Positions 34,459-45,719 of a stretch of 64,000 nucleotides of DNA are shown here, piece after piece. Position 1 is the first letter of the stretch, and the number at the start of each line of letters is the position of its first letter. Under the pieces are notes generated by a model, which saw nothing but the letters and a program-made list of their open reading frames with translations, was not told the origin of the DNA and ran no database searches. This DNA is from Prosopocoilus inquinatus (Eukaryota > Arthropoda > Insecta > Coleoptera > Lucanidae): positions 45,432,101 to 45,496,100 of the forward strand of contig CM069872.1 in assembly GCA_036172665.1 (NCBI GenBank). The letters are read 5' to 3'. Both the position numbers and the translations under genes were made by a program.

Positions 34459-36107
34459 GTAAGAACTTTTTTTTAGTTGCACAAATTTATTGCAAAGCGT
34501 GTGTTTGGTATTTCTAGTACAAGTTGCGATTCATATTCCTCAATAAAAATTTAGTGCAAGCGCAAGTGCAGCGCTTTCGACTGGGTTCCACTATGTACAC
34601 TGAGTGTATCTTGATCTCATTTTATTCCATGAGGTTAAAACGAGAAGTACGTACAGTTTGTGCATGGCAATCGAAGCGCTATTAAGTGCAGAATTTAACT
34701 ATAATGTATAATCAAAGATACGACTTTTTTCTAATGTCAACTTAGCACGGAAATTTATATTGATTCTACTGATACTTTTTAATTCAGTGTAATTCAGTGT
34801 AAATTTTTAATGCAACTTGCTGTAGAAATGAAGTTTTTGAGAAATGAAACCAAATCTTGTACATGAAATAGCATGCGTGGTGTAAAACGGTCTGTATTTC
34901 GATAATTCAATTGAGAACGTTGCGGAAACATAAAACAATTATGTTCAATAAAACGGACATGTATAATTTAATTCAATTTGGTTGGCTCTGTGTCGGATCG
35001 TTAACACAGTTACTTTTCGGGCCAAGTAAATTTCCAACGGCTTTTTCGCTGTGAAGAAATGACCTAGAAACACAGAAATTCTTGATTCTATACAAGTGCA
35101 TACTCTATACATTTTCCGGGAAAATGTTTTTCTTCTGACGTTATTTACGACTGCGTATTTTCTAGAAATTTTCAGCAACACTGCATCGTATTTCTTATTT
35201 ACCATTTCGGGTTGTAAACGCCGAATCGTAATTAATTCAAGAGCAAGCCGCTCGAACCAGATCCGTCTTCTTGTTTACTTTACAATCGAATTACATTCGA
35301 ATTCGGTAGAAACTGGATTAGAACTAATTCGCTTTGGTTTACATAAATCTCTCTTCACTCTTTATGTTTTCTATTTGATAGTAGTTGTCGGCAGAAATAG
35401 AAACCGTTTGATTTATACTGCAATCACAATTATCGTCTACAAAAATCTCTTGTATTAAAATAAAACATTTAATACAAAAATGTTTGCCACGATCGTTACA
35501 AGTGCAATTACAAAAATCGTTACAAAGTAAAAGCTGTTTTATTGTGACTTTACGTCGCTGAAGTTATAGCTCTCGTAAAACCTAAACTGTAGATGCAGCT
35601 TTTAATGTAGTCGTTAATTGTAACATTTAAAACTAAAAAAGAACAGCTTAGAATGCAATTAGTAAACACTAAGGCAGATTGATCTTTTTTTTAATCCTCG
35701 AACTAATGAACTGCTGCTTTGGCGCAAATAGTTTGCTGCTACATTAACTAAAAATTAATTTGGAAAGTGGGAAGTACTAGCGGATAATCGGTCTCTCACA
35801 AATAATTCAAGAACGCGTTACTGTCTCCCATTCAACGTGATTCAGCGCCGTGTATTTAGATCCTGTGTAGCAATCGTTGATCGCGATAATTCTTTACCTA
35901 TATCATGACAATGAAAAGTTAATTAAATCTGAGAGACTATTAATAGCATATGAATTAACTTCTTTTTCGGTTAAGAGATAATTTGGGAAGTTTCTCTTCA
36001 CCTGATAACGGTAGCAAACAATTTACTTCCGAAAAATGGAGTTGTAATAATGCCTCCGGAAGTCGCTGCTCTTGACAGATAGATTAATAGTGCACTAAAT
36101 TATTAAT

Positions 36108-36426
36108 AATTGAAATTAACCTCCCCCCCACTATAATTTTTATATCCGTAGATACGTATTTCGGCAGCTAAGCTGTCATTTTCAGTACGCTACCAACTTA
36201 AAAGTACTAAAAAATGCCTAAAAACAACCTAATCACACTGACAAAATCATAAAAATGTTAAACCTAACAACAATCTAATCGTAATAATAATAACAATCAT
36301 GTTAGGTTTAACATTTTTATGATTTTGTCAGTGTGATTAGGTTGTTTTTTTGAAGACGGCAGCTTAGCTGCCGAAATACGTATCTACTGATATAAAAATT
36401 ATTGTGGACGGAGGTTAATTTCAATT
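36108..36426. repeat. Foldback element with hammerhead-like motif in each arm
   Basis: The arms (36108-36269 and 36300-36426) share AATTGAAATTAACCTCC, ATACGTATTTCGGCAGC and CAACCTAATCACACTGAC with their complements. The right arm (+) reads TTGAAGA (36350-36356), one extra C, a 6-bp stem GGCAGC/GCTGCC with loop TTA, GAAA, the palindrome ATACGTAT and C. The left arm holds the minus-strand equivalent with a longer, altered box (CTGAAAATGA). The order is that of a hammerhead, but U3 for C3 and the extra base depart from consensus. A related fragment lies at about 55.72 kb. Confidence 0.55.
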
Positions 36427-39258
36427 ATCTCTTAAACCACAGTCTCTTTTACTCTTTTAAATTATTAATAACTTATTTACGTTTTTTTACACGTTAATGT
36501 TCGGTTGACAATTTAAAGCTTTTGTCCCAAAGTTAATGAAGCAATAAAACCAACATATCTTGAGAATTGTGCTCGAGTTTCAGTTTGAGATCAGCTCTGA
36601 CTTGTTCTTAAATTTTCCTAAGATACGATTCAGTAAAAGAAAATAAATAAAAAAAAACCAAAGATGGAAACCGTCCCGTAATTCCAAAAGGCGGATAATC
36701 TGCAATCGTTTTTAGTAAGGGAGAAGCTTTAAAAGGTACAGCAAACATCCGGTCGAAGATAATTATCGGCTTAGAGTCGGGAACGTCTGGTTCCTAGGTG
36801 ATTTATTAATTCAAACTGAAATTTGTAAATTCCTACGGCCAAATAAAAAAAAAATACTGTGTGTATCATATTGAATTAACGACAAATGATTTCTCGTTTT
36901 GTTCATTAAATATGTTAGTTTATTTTATATTATATTATATTTTATATTACACTACCTAATATTAAAGAAAAAACAAATATTGAATTAACTAACATCTACC
37001 TAACTTTGAAATTGTAATAATCTAATTAGCAACTCCAATATTGTGAGCGCTCTCCATTGTTAACAATTCTCCGGTAATGTTTCGATGTTTGCAAACTTTA
37101 CGGTGTTCAGCATGTTGGGGAAATTGTTACTTATTTCATATTTTTCCGTTTATGATTAATTAATTCGACCTTTTCTTTATTATAAACCAGCGGTTCTCAA
37201 TTTGGTGTTCTTGGGAGTGGCGATGACATTTACGAAGGGCTTACACGATTTGATTTATTTATGCAGAAATCGATTTCTTATACTCCTACAATTTAGTGAT
37301 ACCAACTGTAAATGATATTATGAAATGTACCACCATTGGCGATATAAAAAAATGAATTATTATTTATTTGTGTCCTTCACTTATTTCTTGTTGTTTTATG
37401 ATCACTTGCTTAAGTATTCTGTAGTGCAGCGATGATCTCGGGCGCTTCGAAAGCAATACACCCGCTCTTGTTTGTTTCAGGGAAACGAGAATTTATTCAC
37501 AGAGAAGCGCGCGGTAAATAAATACTTAATAAATAAAAAACGGTCGCAGTTGTGACGTCTAGCGTGGTGGGCATACATTTCCCTGAGAGTAGAGAAAAGA
37601 TTCTAAACGAGAACATGGGAACTGAACTTTTTAAAGTGGTTTCTTTATTAGTACTTCAATCAAATTTTATTATAGCCAACGACTAAGTTTAAATCGCAAG
37701 CGTTTCTATACAAATAACATCGTTGGGTTCATTTGATTTGATCCGCTTCATCTAAATATGATTCATACAAATTGTATTTATTGCGGTTGGCCTCTAAATT
37801 GGTTTCGTTTGAAGTACGAGTATTCTCTCTGTTATACTCAATTAAATGGAAAAGCTTTAGAGGAATCAAGTACCGAAAATTGACTGCATTGAATTTGTGA
37901 TATAATAAACAATTTCTTAGAGTTCTTCAAATACCTTTCATTTCAAATGCTCTTTCAGGTCTCTAAATGAAAGAACTTCCCTTTACAGGAGTTCTGCATA
38001 CGTAGAAACGTAAATGGGTTTGCTCGTGCAACATCAAATGAACAATTGCTCGGAAATAAATCACTGCGACTTCCACTTTGCTACTAATTTATTCCTTTTA
38101 CCGTCGCCCATGTAGAAACTGTGTGATCTTGAATTTGAAATTTATAATATTTACATTTTTACTTTTTATGTGTTAAGTATACAAAAGAAACAATTCATAA
38201 TCCGATATCCGCTTACATTAACCTAGATTATTTTTAGCGGGCTATACCTCAACACGGGTCATATTTTACGAAATTTAAAATTATCGAAAATTATGCGGCC
38301 GTGCTATATTTATAGCTCTTTTATACACTATACTCCGTGTAAACCTTCATTCATTAACGTAATCTCGGCATCCAAACATGTTGCACGAGAATTTATGGGC
38401 GATTCGAGTTGTGAAACTTTGCCGCTCTTGCGAAATCCCCCTCGATATAAACGCTGAGGCAATTTTCCCCGATATTTTCCGTGAAAACCTAATTCCATAC
38501 TATTAATAGAAGCGTGATTAAGTATGAATAGATTTATAGCAGGCATATTCCTTATTGTATGCCGTTGAACGATTGATTTTTTCATAAACGTGTTCAGCAA
38601 GAGTTTCCTAACACCGATAATCAGATTCCTTGTTTGCGATTTAATACATCAGATTCTGAAGATTAATAAAAATAAAATTACCGAAGAACTATTAAATTAC
38701 TTTTTATGTTACCACAAGTAAAGAGTTATAGGTACTACGACGCTCAACTTAAATGATACTCCTGCATGCGAACCACACCCTTAATAACATTCAGGGATAC
38801 GAAACTGTCAAATGTTATCATTTATGGTGAGCGTCGTTGTACATATTGTGCATACTCGTGTAGTTTAACGTAAAGACGTAGTGGATAACAAAAGAGGAAA
38901 ACAGAATAAAGAAGTCTTTATTTTAACCATAACGATAAAAAACGCATTTCTTTCCGTTTTCTCACCTCTTTTACCAAATCCTTGGAAAGTTTGATTTTCT
39001 TGTTGTAGCCAACTAGTTTTCAAAATGAAGCCAAAAACAGTTTGCCAACTTTCTTTTTACAGGTACGCTGGACATGCGTTACAGTTATTTTAAGGACTGT
39101 CGAAATTACTTCACCTTTTCTCCTTCTGAAGTCGATCGTCTCTGTCTTTTATACTCATATTCTTTTACGTATAACAAAATATAAAAAATAATTGTATTAG
39201 ATCAAATACAGGACTGAATACTGAAAATATTTACATAAAATGATCAAAAAATTAAAGA

Positions 39259-39340
39259 ACAGATAAAATTGCGACATCTTACAATCGCTTTTTGAGCTGA
39301 CATTGCAGTAGGATAGACAAATTGAAGCAGGATTTGAGTT
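39259..39340 (+). repeat. Family-A fragment, body only
   Basis: GAACAGATAAAATTGCGACA, then TCTTACAATCGCTTTTTGA, CTGACATTGCAGTAGGATAG and AATTGAAGCAGGATTTG match the start of the family-A element, then homology stops. No ribozyme. Confidence 0.65.
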
Positions 39341-40739
39341 TTTTATATCTTTAAACGTACATTGTGAATAATCTAATCTTTAAGCGTTTGACCCATTTTT
39401 GATGCATATTGGGTAGTATTTGTAACCATTTTTGTTGAAAAGCGATTTTTCTCGCCTTAGGGGAGATTTGGAAGTTTTTTCCACGCATTTTTCATTTCAA
39501 AGGTAGAAAGTGCACGATATCGTTTGTATTATTTTATGATGGTGCTCGTGTAGTGATACGATGAATCGAATAGGTTCGCCATGAAACTCGTTTCTCAAAG
39601 ATACTCACTCTAGTCGAATAATTATTACAATGAACCTGAGTCAACGAATCTAGAGTCAACTCAAATTCTAGTCAAATACTCAAGCACCGATCTTATAATA
39701 AAGGTTTCGTATTTTCTTCTGAAGAAATTAGCTTTAATTCAATTAAACATGTTAACTATGTAGAATTACGACATTGGAGCGCCACGAAATGGTGCCGAAC
39801 AGGCATTCATAAAGTCAAATCGCAATCAAATTGAGTACTTAAACTCACAAATTAAGTTTAGTCACAGTACTCGAGTTTTTCAATCTGCATTCGAGTTTTC
39901 TAGACTCGAATTGAGACTCGATAAGTATTCAATTTGACTCGATTCACTATTCCCGAGTAGAGTGTTGGCATCTATGAATTTGGATATCCGTTTGTAACCC
40001 TTGTATTTGCGCAAATTATTTAGCTTTTTATTTAACGTAACGTTACATAACACTTGTAAATTTTGATCACGTATAATTTTCTATTTAAAACGTTTGGTTC
40101 TATTGTTCACATCGAATATCTTTTGGAATTTCGCAGATAGTCGTATCTAGCAAGATGTTGTGCCGTGGAAACTAACTTCGGCACAATACCGGCAGCGCAA
40201 TTGTGACGGGCGTGAGAATTAATATACCCGAAAAATTGCACACAAGTTAATTTTAACCAGAAATTAAGAAAGGAATTTCATCAGTTTACACACAAAGCTT
40301 TATTCATACAAATACCATAACAAGAGCGGTAAACGAGACGTAATCCAATTAGTTTACTTTAAAGTGCAAAACTGAATTTAAAACTGCAATATACTTAAAA
40401 AAAATGACGTAAACCGATTTGCTTTCGCATACAAATCGCAAGAGATTGAGCGGGTTCAGCGCACTTTACATGTTTACTTGTTTAGCAACAGAGTCACACT
40501 GAACATCAGCAAAAAGGCTTTGTTTAAATTAAATTGACTGTATAGTTTAATATTTTAAACAGATCAAATAGCGACATCTTACTATCGCTTTTTGACCTGA
40601 CATTGCAGTAGGATAGACAAATTGAAGCGGGATTTGCTCCTAATACGTCCCCCATGCAAGGCGGCCATGCTTGCTGTCAAAGCATAATGAAAGTTTTTTA
40701 GAAAATTTTTGTGCAAATCGCATGATTGCAGTGAAAACC

Positions 40740-40804
40740 TCGAGCAGCCTCTGTACAGCTGTTTCAGCCCTGCTTGGGGCTTCTTCAGCAGAGACGTAGC
40801 TCGA
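40740..40804 (-). ncRNA. Hammerhead ribozyme, family A, left arm
   Basis: Read on the minus strand: outer stem TCGAGC, TACG, TCTCTG, CTGAAGA, stem II AGCCC/GGGCT, GAAA, palindromic stem III ACAGCTGT, A as cleavage-site base, CAGAGG, CT, GCTCGA. It is the same as 23245-23309 except that the base before cleavage is A instead of C. NUH triplets ending in A still permit cleavage, usually more slowly. Antisense to the membrane-protein gene. Confidence 0.8.
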
Positions 40805-40968
40805 CATTTCCACTGCAAACAAAAACGACTTGTTCAATTTATTCGCAATTGCGATGTAAGAGTAATGAACAGATAAAATTGTAATATGTCGCAATTTTAT
40901 CTGTACATTACTCTTACATCGCAATTGCGAATAAATTGGACAAGTCGTTTTTGTTTGCAGTGGAAATG

Positions 40969-41033
40969 TCGGGCTACGTCTCTGCTGAAGAAGCCCCAAG
41001 CAGGGCTGAAACAGCTGTCCAGAGGCCGCTCGA
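40969..41033 (+). ncRNA. Hammerhead ribozyme, family A, right arm
   Basis: Outer stem TCGGGC pairs with GCTCGA through one G-U; inner stem TCTCTG (40979-40984) pairs with CAGAGG (41020-41025). The core is CTGAAGA (40985-40991), stem II AGCCC/GGGCT, GAAA (41008-41011), stem III ACAGCTGT (41011-41018) and C at 41019. All core bases are intact; predicted cleavage is after 41019. Sense orientation within the last intron of the membrane-protein gene. Confidence 0.85.
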
Positions 41034-41704
41034 GGTTTTCACTGCAATCAAAAACGATTTGCACAAATTTTTTTCAAAAAATTAAAGGTATAAAAATATA
41101 CTTAACTCTATAAATGAAATATTGAAAAGACTGAATGTTTACTAAATGTTATAAACTGTAATAAGATTGCAACAATGGACATACAAACAATTCGTTATAA
41201 TCCAGTTAGGGAGAAAGTGTTTATAGTATTACGAATTTGGTGTCTGCATATAATAATCGTCGTCTAATTCATTTTAATGAAACAATGAAACAATCGCTTC
41301 ACACAACAAAAATTACAAGAATGATGAACTACGTACTTATCTCACAAATAGCACTTCTGTAATACACCGGTTACTAGTCAAAGTATTCGCCCTTATCGCT
41401 CGCTAAATTGTAACTATTCAAATAGCGCGCCCATTTTCGCTTATGTAGTAAATTCAGCTGCTTCAAGATCCGCAAGGAACTCGTACGAAAATACAGTAAC
41501 AGAAAAACAAACATTTCTAGCAATTTTCGAAAGATTCGGTTGACTAATAGATGGTGTAAGTCAAGAATCGTGATTTTTTTATTTTTAAATTGGAAATGAT
41601 ACATTTACAATGGTCTTTTAAATTAATATAAAAGAAAAGGGTTTTTGCTAGCACAAACAGACAGTCAAAAGGGAGTTATTATCGGCATAACTGGCAAGGA
41701 AAGT

Positions 41705-41755
41705 AACTGCCTACGTACGTTTCGGTCTTATTAGACCTCATCAGGATAGTATAAG
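41705..41755 (-). ncRNA. Hammerhead ribozyme, family D, intact core
   Basis: Minus strand: CTGATGA (41744-41738), perfect stem II GGTCT/AGACC with loop AATA, GAAA, palindromic stem III ACGTACGT (41720-41713), then A as cleavage-site base and GGCAGT. Stem I pairs CTATC with GGCAG (one A-C mismatch and a G-U) and one further pair, so stem I is the weak point. The core itself fits consensus strictly. Confidence 0.65.
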
Positions 41756-42039
41756 GTGCTGACACTTGGAGATAAACAACAATGACGCAACCGACCAGGA
41801 GACCGACATTGCACATTTGTAGCAACAACTGAAGAAGACCCGCATTTCGAGAGCAGCATCCCAGTATAGAACGAAGCAGACAAGGTCACCCTGAGTCGCT
41901 TGAGAAAAGGTCAATATATATAATATAAAAAGAAAAAGGGTTATCCCTAGCACAAACATACAATCTTATCGCCATAATTGTACAAATATGCATTCGGTCT
42001 CCTAGTCGGTTCATCTCCAAGTGTCTACACCCTATACTT

Positions 42040-42100
42040 TGGTTATACTATCCCGATGAGGTCTAACAAGACCAAAACGTACGTAGGCAATTACTTTCCT
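42040..42100 (+). ncRNA. Hammerhead ribozyme, family D, mutated core
   Basis: The sister arm reads CCGATGA at 42054-42060 (U4 changed to C), keeps stem II GGTCT/AGACC, but has AAAA in place of GAAA (G12 changed) before ACGTACGTA. Two catalytic positions are lost, so this copy should be inactive. Confidence 0.6.
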
Positions 42101-42886
42101 TGCCAGTTATGCCGATCATAATTCCCTTTTTAAATTAATCTCCACAAATTGACATATCAAACCGTGAAAGAATTCTTCTTTCTTCTGTGTAAAACATATT
42201 AAGGAAAAATGGACTAACGAATTAGAAGATACGGAAAAGTTTAGCAACGAGAATTAAGACGCATCAACTAAATAAAAAAGTCACGTTAGAACTGCATTCT
42301 TAGACCGGAAAAAATATTTATTAAGTTCCTTACCTGGAAGTTTTGCGAAGGTCGGAATACTACCCATTTTCGCAACACCCGAAACCGTCAGAATTTTGAG
42401 ACATTGGTTTCCGCGCGAAGCTTTTAATCCAAATCCACTTTCCGGTAGATGTCGTTTTCACCTCCAACGTTTATTTCATACTTGACTTTTATACGACGCT
42501 ACGCTAGTGGAATGATGGAAATTTCCACGCGATTTACTTGGACAATTTTATTTCTCACGATTTTCTGTGCACAGACTAGTATATAATCCTTCTAGGTTCT
42601 TTTTACTCTAATACAATGCATGTCTTGACTTGAGCATGGTTTGAAAATGTCAGAGTAATGTTTACACCTCCGTGTATTCCTTTGATTAATTAATTTCTCT
42701 GTTCAGAATTTAGGTTTCTTACAAGAGAATGAAAAAAAAAAATAAGACTATACAAAAATCGATCTTAAACTTTGATATAATTTTGAACTAAGAAAAGTTC
42801 TGAGCATTCTCTTTTTGCTGTTCGCTAGTATGCTTAAACAAAAAAAGAAAACGTTATAAAACTTTATGCTGCTGATGTTAACTTCG

Positions 42887-43009
42887 TTCCTACACAGTTC
42901 TAAATCGTTTCGGGACTGTACTGCTCATGCGCTCTTGCTAAAGATGCTATGCATTTAGCAAGAGCGCATGAGTAGTATAGTTCCGAACTAATTTAGAACT
43001 GCATAGGAA
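42887..43009. repeat. Foldback MITE, 123 bp
   Basis: TTCCTACACAGTTCTAAAT and CTCATGCGCTCTTGCTAAA at left are matched by TTTAGCAAGAGCGCATGAG and ATTTAGAACTGCATAGGAA at right, around an 11-bp centre. No coding sequence. Confidence 0.65.
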
Positions 43010-45507
43010 TAAAACTATTATATCCGCTTTCTCTTCACCTTGTTTTCGAGTGCTGATTTTATAATAAATTTTCCAATAAATTAATTACTCCTATTGGTTA
43101 TTTTTTACAGTAACGTCTGAATTACATTACTTTTATTTTGATTATTAAATATCACCACGCAAGCGAACCTTTCTTTGTCGATATTTCCCTTTGACGTCAT
43201 GAGCGTTACTGTAGAAAATAATTTCAATTAATGTGGAACGCTTTTAAATAATTCTGCAGACGAACGTTCCATGTTGCGCGAAAATAGATAATAAGACATA
43301 AAATATAAATGAATGGAAATGAACTGGTGTTAATCTGGATCGTGAATGTGCATTACAAATTTTGTATGTTCACAGTTTTGTAGTTGCCTTAATGCATTGA
43401 GCTATAATTCTTTTTTTTAATAATCCGAGTAGTCATTATATATTCTTTTCGGAAATATTACTCCAGATAATTTTTTCTTTATTGACACCTAATCACGTGG
43501 AATATGTGCCCGTGGTTTGCAACCCTACGTATCATCAGGATTAAAAATGACAAGAAAAGTTTTTTTTTTATCCGAAATTGACTTTCTGTCGCAATAAGAA
43601 ATGCGTAATGTATAAGGTTAATTTAACTGCGTATAAGAAACAATAAAAAATATCGAATTCATATGTCACTCGACTATTGTAAAAAAATCCGTGAACGCAC
43701 TGTATTAGTAATAATGCAAAACGATGGAATAACAGATATGAAACAATAGTAGAATCAATACGGTGAATGTGAAGCCACTTATGGTCACAACGCCGTGTTT
43801 CCTTGTATGTACTCTATCTGGATGGTTTAATGCAACAAAGTTTTGTGTCTGGTTTTCGATTATGTGCAGATATACCTTGAAACATACCCATATGTACCAT
43901 TTTCTTTTAATAATTTAATAATCTTCTTTTAAGAATTGGTAATCCCTATAGGTGTAGACACTCGGTATATGGATAAATTTTACATTGTTGAAAATTCGAA
44001 TTGCTTATACTTCAAATTCCATTCTGACAGCTCTTCTTCGACAACCCAACCATTCAACATCCGCAAGGCAATTTTTGTATGCGCGTGTTTACGAATTCGT
44101 TCTTTTACCGATAATAATTGGGCGAGTGTTCTTACGTATTTATAAGAAAAAGTTTACACAAAACCCAGTGTATAAGTGTCCGTAACTACCAGACAAGAAA
44201 ATACCTCGGCGTATTATTCGGAGGCGTCTAAGTTTAATGAAAAACGCTCTTTTTTGACGTACGAACGGCTAAAAATAAAGCGATTGTAAAATACTATTTT
44301 GCCGTTTTCTTTTCTTTTTTTTATTCGGCAGCGACGATAAATTAGTTTCGCCGTACATAAACTGCGTGCCAAAAGAATTTTAAATTATGGAGAGTAATTT
44401 TGGGGCAACTAGACGTGAAATTAATTTTTCATACGTCAATAAAAGTACAAATCTCGCAGTTAAGCAACTAATTTGGAGAGCTAATAGTTTCTGCATCATA
44501 CATCTTCGTCTACCTAATGGAAGTAGCGAACTGACATTGTAATTAATTAATTTTCTTTCTGTTACAGTGGATTATCTAAAAAAAAGTTTTCATTTCAGGC
44601 TCGCTTATGAAACGGGGTATAAAACGCAAACGAAATTTTAATTTACGTCCAACTTCAATTAAGAATTTATTTTTCTAAAGAACGTAAAAAGAAATTAAAG
44701 TCTTGAAATGAGTACTTACAATAAAAATTTCTCTCATTCATTTATTGCAACAAATACCATCAAATAGAACAAATTTGTAAATACAACAATGGAAATTGAA
44801 ATATTCGCAAAGAATCAAAAACAAAATAAAACGCAACAGAGAAATTATTACGTATTGGAACCTCTTGTAATTTCAACGTGTTAAATTAGGCGTAAATAGC
44901 TTGCATCATAGTTCTATCTACAAAGGAAATTATTATTAACTTCTTAGTTGTGGAGAACATAACAGTATGAAATATAAGCATACTTGAGGCAAACTGTTTA
45001 CAAAATTACAGCGCTTGTTATCTTTGTAATTTAATCAAATTGATGATCTATGATCCTACATTTTAGTAGTTGCTTATTATTACACAGTATACACTATTGC
45101 AGACTAACCAGAATAAGTTGCAATCTTGGCTAAATGGGGAAAAAGGCTTTATTAAAGATATGTCAACAGATTTAAAATATTCCTTAGAGCTTCTACGCAA
45201 TTTGGGAAAAAGTGAAACCAGCCAAATTTTTATTTGTTTAACTTCTCCTTCATTTATTTGTGATCGGAATAGAATAAAATAAGAAATATCTGCATTTCCT
45301 CTTCACACATTTAAAATCAACACACCTACTCTGTCATCGTTTGCAAGAAACGATTTATTAATGATTTTTCTCAGTGTACACTGAGAAAAATTATTTACAT
45401 ATTGTTTATTTTGCAGTAGTACGCTGACTTATAAGGTTCACATTAAAAAGAGATAGATATCGGTACATAAATAAAAATTACCAGATCCAATTGAGGTTAC
45501 GAACACA

Positions 45508-45719
45508 CTCGCTGTTCACTATCGATGTTTAGTTCGCTCTCGATAACTTGACGTGAAGCAAACATTTAGTTTTAAATGGAGTGGAATCGTGTAAGTTGAA
45601 GATGCACGCTGCTATTAATCGTTGAAAATCACAGTTCCATTTAAAACTGTACGATAGTTTTACATCTTTGTGATATAAAGGTATCGCCAGCGACCTAAAT
45701 ATCGAGAGTGAACAGCGAG
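45508..45719. repeat. Foldback MITE, about 212 bp
   Basis: CTCGCTGTTCACTATCGAT, TTTAGTTCGCT at left and AGCGACCTAAATATCGA, GAGTGAACAGCGAG at right are inverted repeats. Inside, CATTTAGTTTTAAATGGA and TCCATTTAAAACTGT also pair. No coding sequence. Confidence 0.6.

Larger units (their letters stand above)
40558..41085. repeat. Family-A element with two ribozymes in an inverted pair
   Basis: The left part carries the full body from ATAGCGACATCTTACTATCG to CAAAGCATAATGAAAG. Then come arms of about 178-185 bp (about 40704-40881 and 40890-41074) around a spacer of only about 8 bp. Each arm contains a hammerhead, on the minus strand at left and on the plus strand at right. Arms differ by few substitutions, for example GTA against GTC at the cleavage site, so the duplication is recent or maintained. 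Long frames over this block on the minus strand are read-through of the repeat. Confidence 0.8.
41671..42127. repeat. Inverted repeat element carrying ribozyme family D
   Basis: Arms of about 105-115 bp (41671-41775 and 42012-42127) are reverse complements with scattered differences: GGCATAACTGGCAAGGAAAG and CTTTCCTTGCCAGTTATGCC, then the ribozyme, then CACTTGGAGAT and ATCTCCAAGTGTC. The spacer is about 235 bp and shows no frame of interest. Each arm has one hammerhead core, outward-facing on opposite strands. Confidence 0.7.

Noticed and set aside
35096..35458. 120-residue frame on the plus strand
   Set aside because: Hydrophobic low-complexity translation of AT-rich intron, no ATG context or homology, no splice support.
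38328..38600. 90-residue frame on the minus strand
   Set aside because: No recognisable motif, no supporting splice sites, and composition like the surrounding intron.
44568..44641. Possible alternative terminal exon (VDYLKKSFHFRLAYETG to a stop) after a strong TTTCTTTCTGTTACAG acceptor
   Set aside because: The phase would fit the preceding exons, but there is no polyadenylation signal close by, the peptide is short, and nothing else supports it.
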